Below are positions 14,560-14,573 of a stretch of 14,573 nt of DNA, piece by piece; positions within the stretch are counted from its first letter, which is position 1, and each line of letters starts with the position of its first letter. Source of the stretch: CAYJMQ01 sp964371555 (GTDB lineage Bacteria; Bdellovibrionota; JACOXK01; 2-02-FULL-40-11); NCBI GenBank assembly GCA_964371555.1, contig CAYJMQ010000051.1:1-14573 (forward strand), read 5' to 3'. A program made the position numbers and the translations under genes. A model generated the notes under the pieces. The model was not told the DNA's origin and made no database searches. It saw only the letters and a list, made by a program, of their open reading frames with translations.

Positions 14560-14573
14560 TGGCAGGCCAGGAG
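14560..14573 (-). tRNA. trnW: tRNA-Trp, 3' end only (cut by window edge)
   Basis: The last bases of the window, read on the minus strand, are CTCCTGGCCTGCCA. This parses as the end of a T stem (CTC), a 7-nt acceptor 3' strand (CTGGCCT, 14570-14564), discriminator G and an encoded CCA (14562-14560). The acceptor strand, G discriminator and position right before secE fit tRNA-Trp, which precedes secE in many proteobacteria. The matching 5' strand would be AGGCCAG, outside the window. The Trp identity is inference from context and memory of this acceptor stem; the anticodon is not visible. Confidence 0.72.

Noticed and set aside
14559..14570. Short palindrome CTGGCCTGCCAG near the window edge as a terminator stem
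   Set aside because: It is better explained as the acceptor 3' strand and CCA end of tRNA-Trp; the 2-nt loop would not be stable and no U-tract follows directly.
1..14573. Mobile elements, CRISPR arrays, defence or biosynthetic genes
   Set aside because: None seen. The window is almost wholly filled with conserved translation, transcription and secretion genes; no transposase-like frame, direct repeat array or compositional island stands out.

Overview
This window is a housekeeping chromosomal locus of a bacterium. Every recognisable gene lies on the minus strand, so the direction of transcription runs from high to low coordinates: tRNA-Trp (3' end only) - secE - nusG - rplK - rplA - rplJ - rplL - rpoB - rpoC - rpsL - rpsG - fusA - tuf (5' end only). 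It joins the secE-nusG / L11-L1-L10-L12 / rpoBC cluster directly to the str cluster (S12, S7, EF-G, EF-Tu). All genes are intact except the two cut by the window edges. I see no mobile element, CRISPR array, defence gene, frameshift or pseudogene.

The organism looks like a 'deltaproteobacterium' in the broad sense (Desulfobacterota, Bdellovibrionota, Myxococcota or an uncultured relative) of moderate GC content, judged by eye. The reasons are RpoB and RpoC of proteobacterial build (RpoC numbering matches E. coli through the active site, a large insertion is present in the trigger-loop region, and RpoB carries the C-terminal-half insertion), a three-helix SecE, and the continuous gene order. 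The phylum call is an inference; no search was possible.

Layout: 14560-14573 is the last 14 nt of tRNA-Trp, including CCA. 14149-14532 is secE (translocon) and 14159 downward is nusG (elongation factor). 13552-11473 holds four ribosomal protein genes for the L1 stalk, the L11 GTPase centre and the L10/L12 stalk. 11419-3156 holds the two large RNA polymerase subunits. 3098-2239 holds S12 and S7. 2236-158 is EF-G, and 55-1 is the start of EF-Tu. The products work together: RNA polymerase and NusG make and couple transcripts, S12/S7/L1/L10/L11/L12 and EF-G/EF-Tu form the ribosomal decoding and factor-binding machinery, and SecE anchors the secretion channel.

The layout is very compact. secE/nusG overlap by 11 nt; rplK/rplA, rplA/rplJ and rpoB/rpoC each overlap by 4 nt (ATGA). 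The only spacers above 30 nt are rplL-rpoB (53 nt, holding an imperfect hairpin), rpoC-rpsL (57 nt) and fusA-tuf (102 nt, holding a perfect 10-bp inverted repeat). No intrinsic terminator with a U-tract was found, which fits one long transcription unit. The most notable points are regulatory: the spacers that carry the L10 and S7 autoregulatory sites in E. coli are absent, several Shine-Dalgarno sequences are written inside the last codons of the gene upstream, and secE follows tRNA-Trp with a 27-nt leader that has no Shine-Dalgarno. I found no convincing undescribed system.
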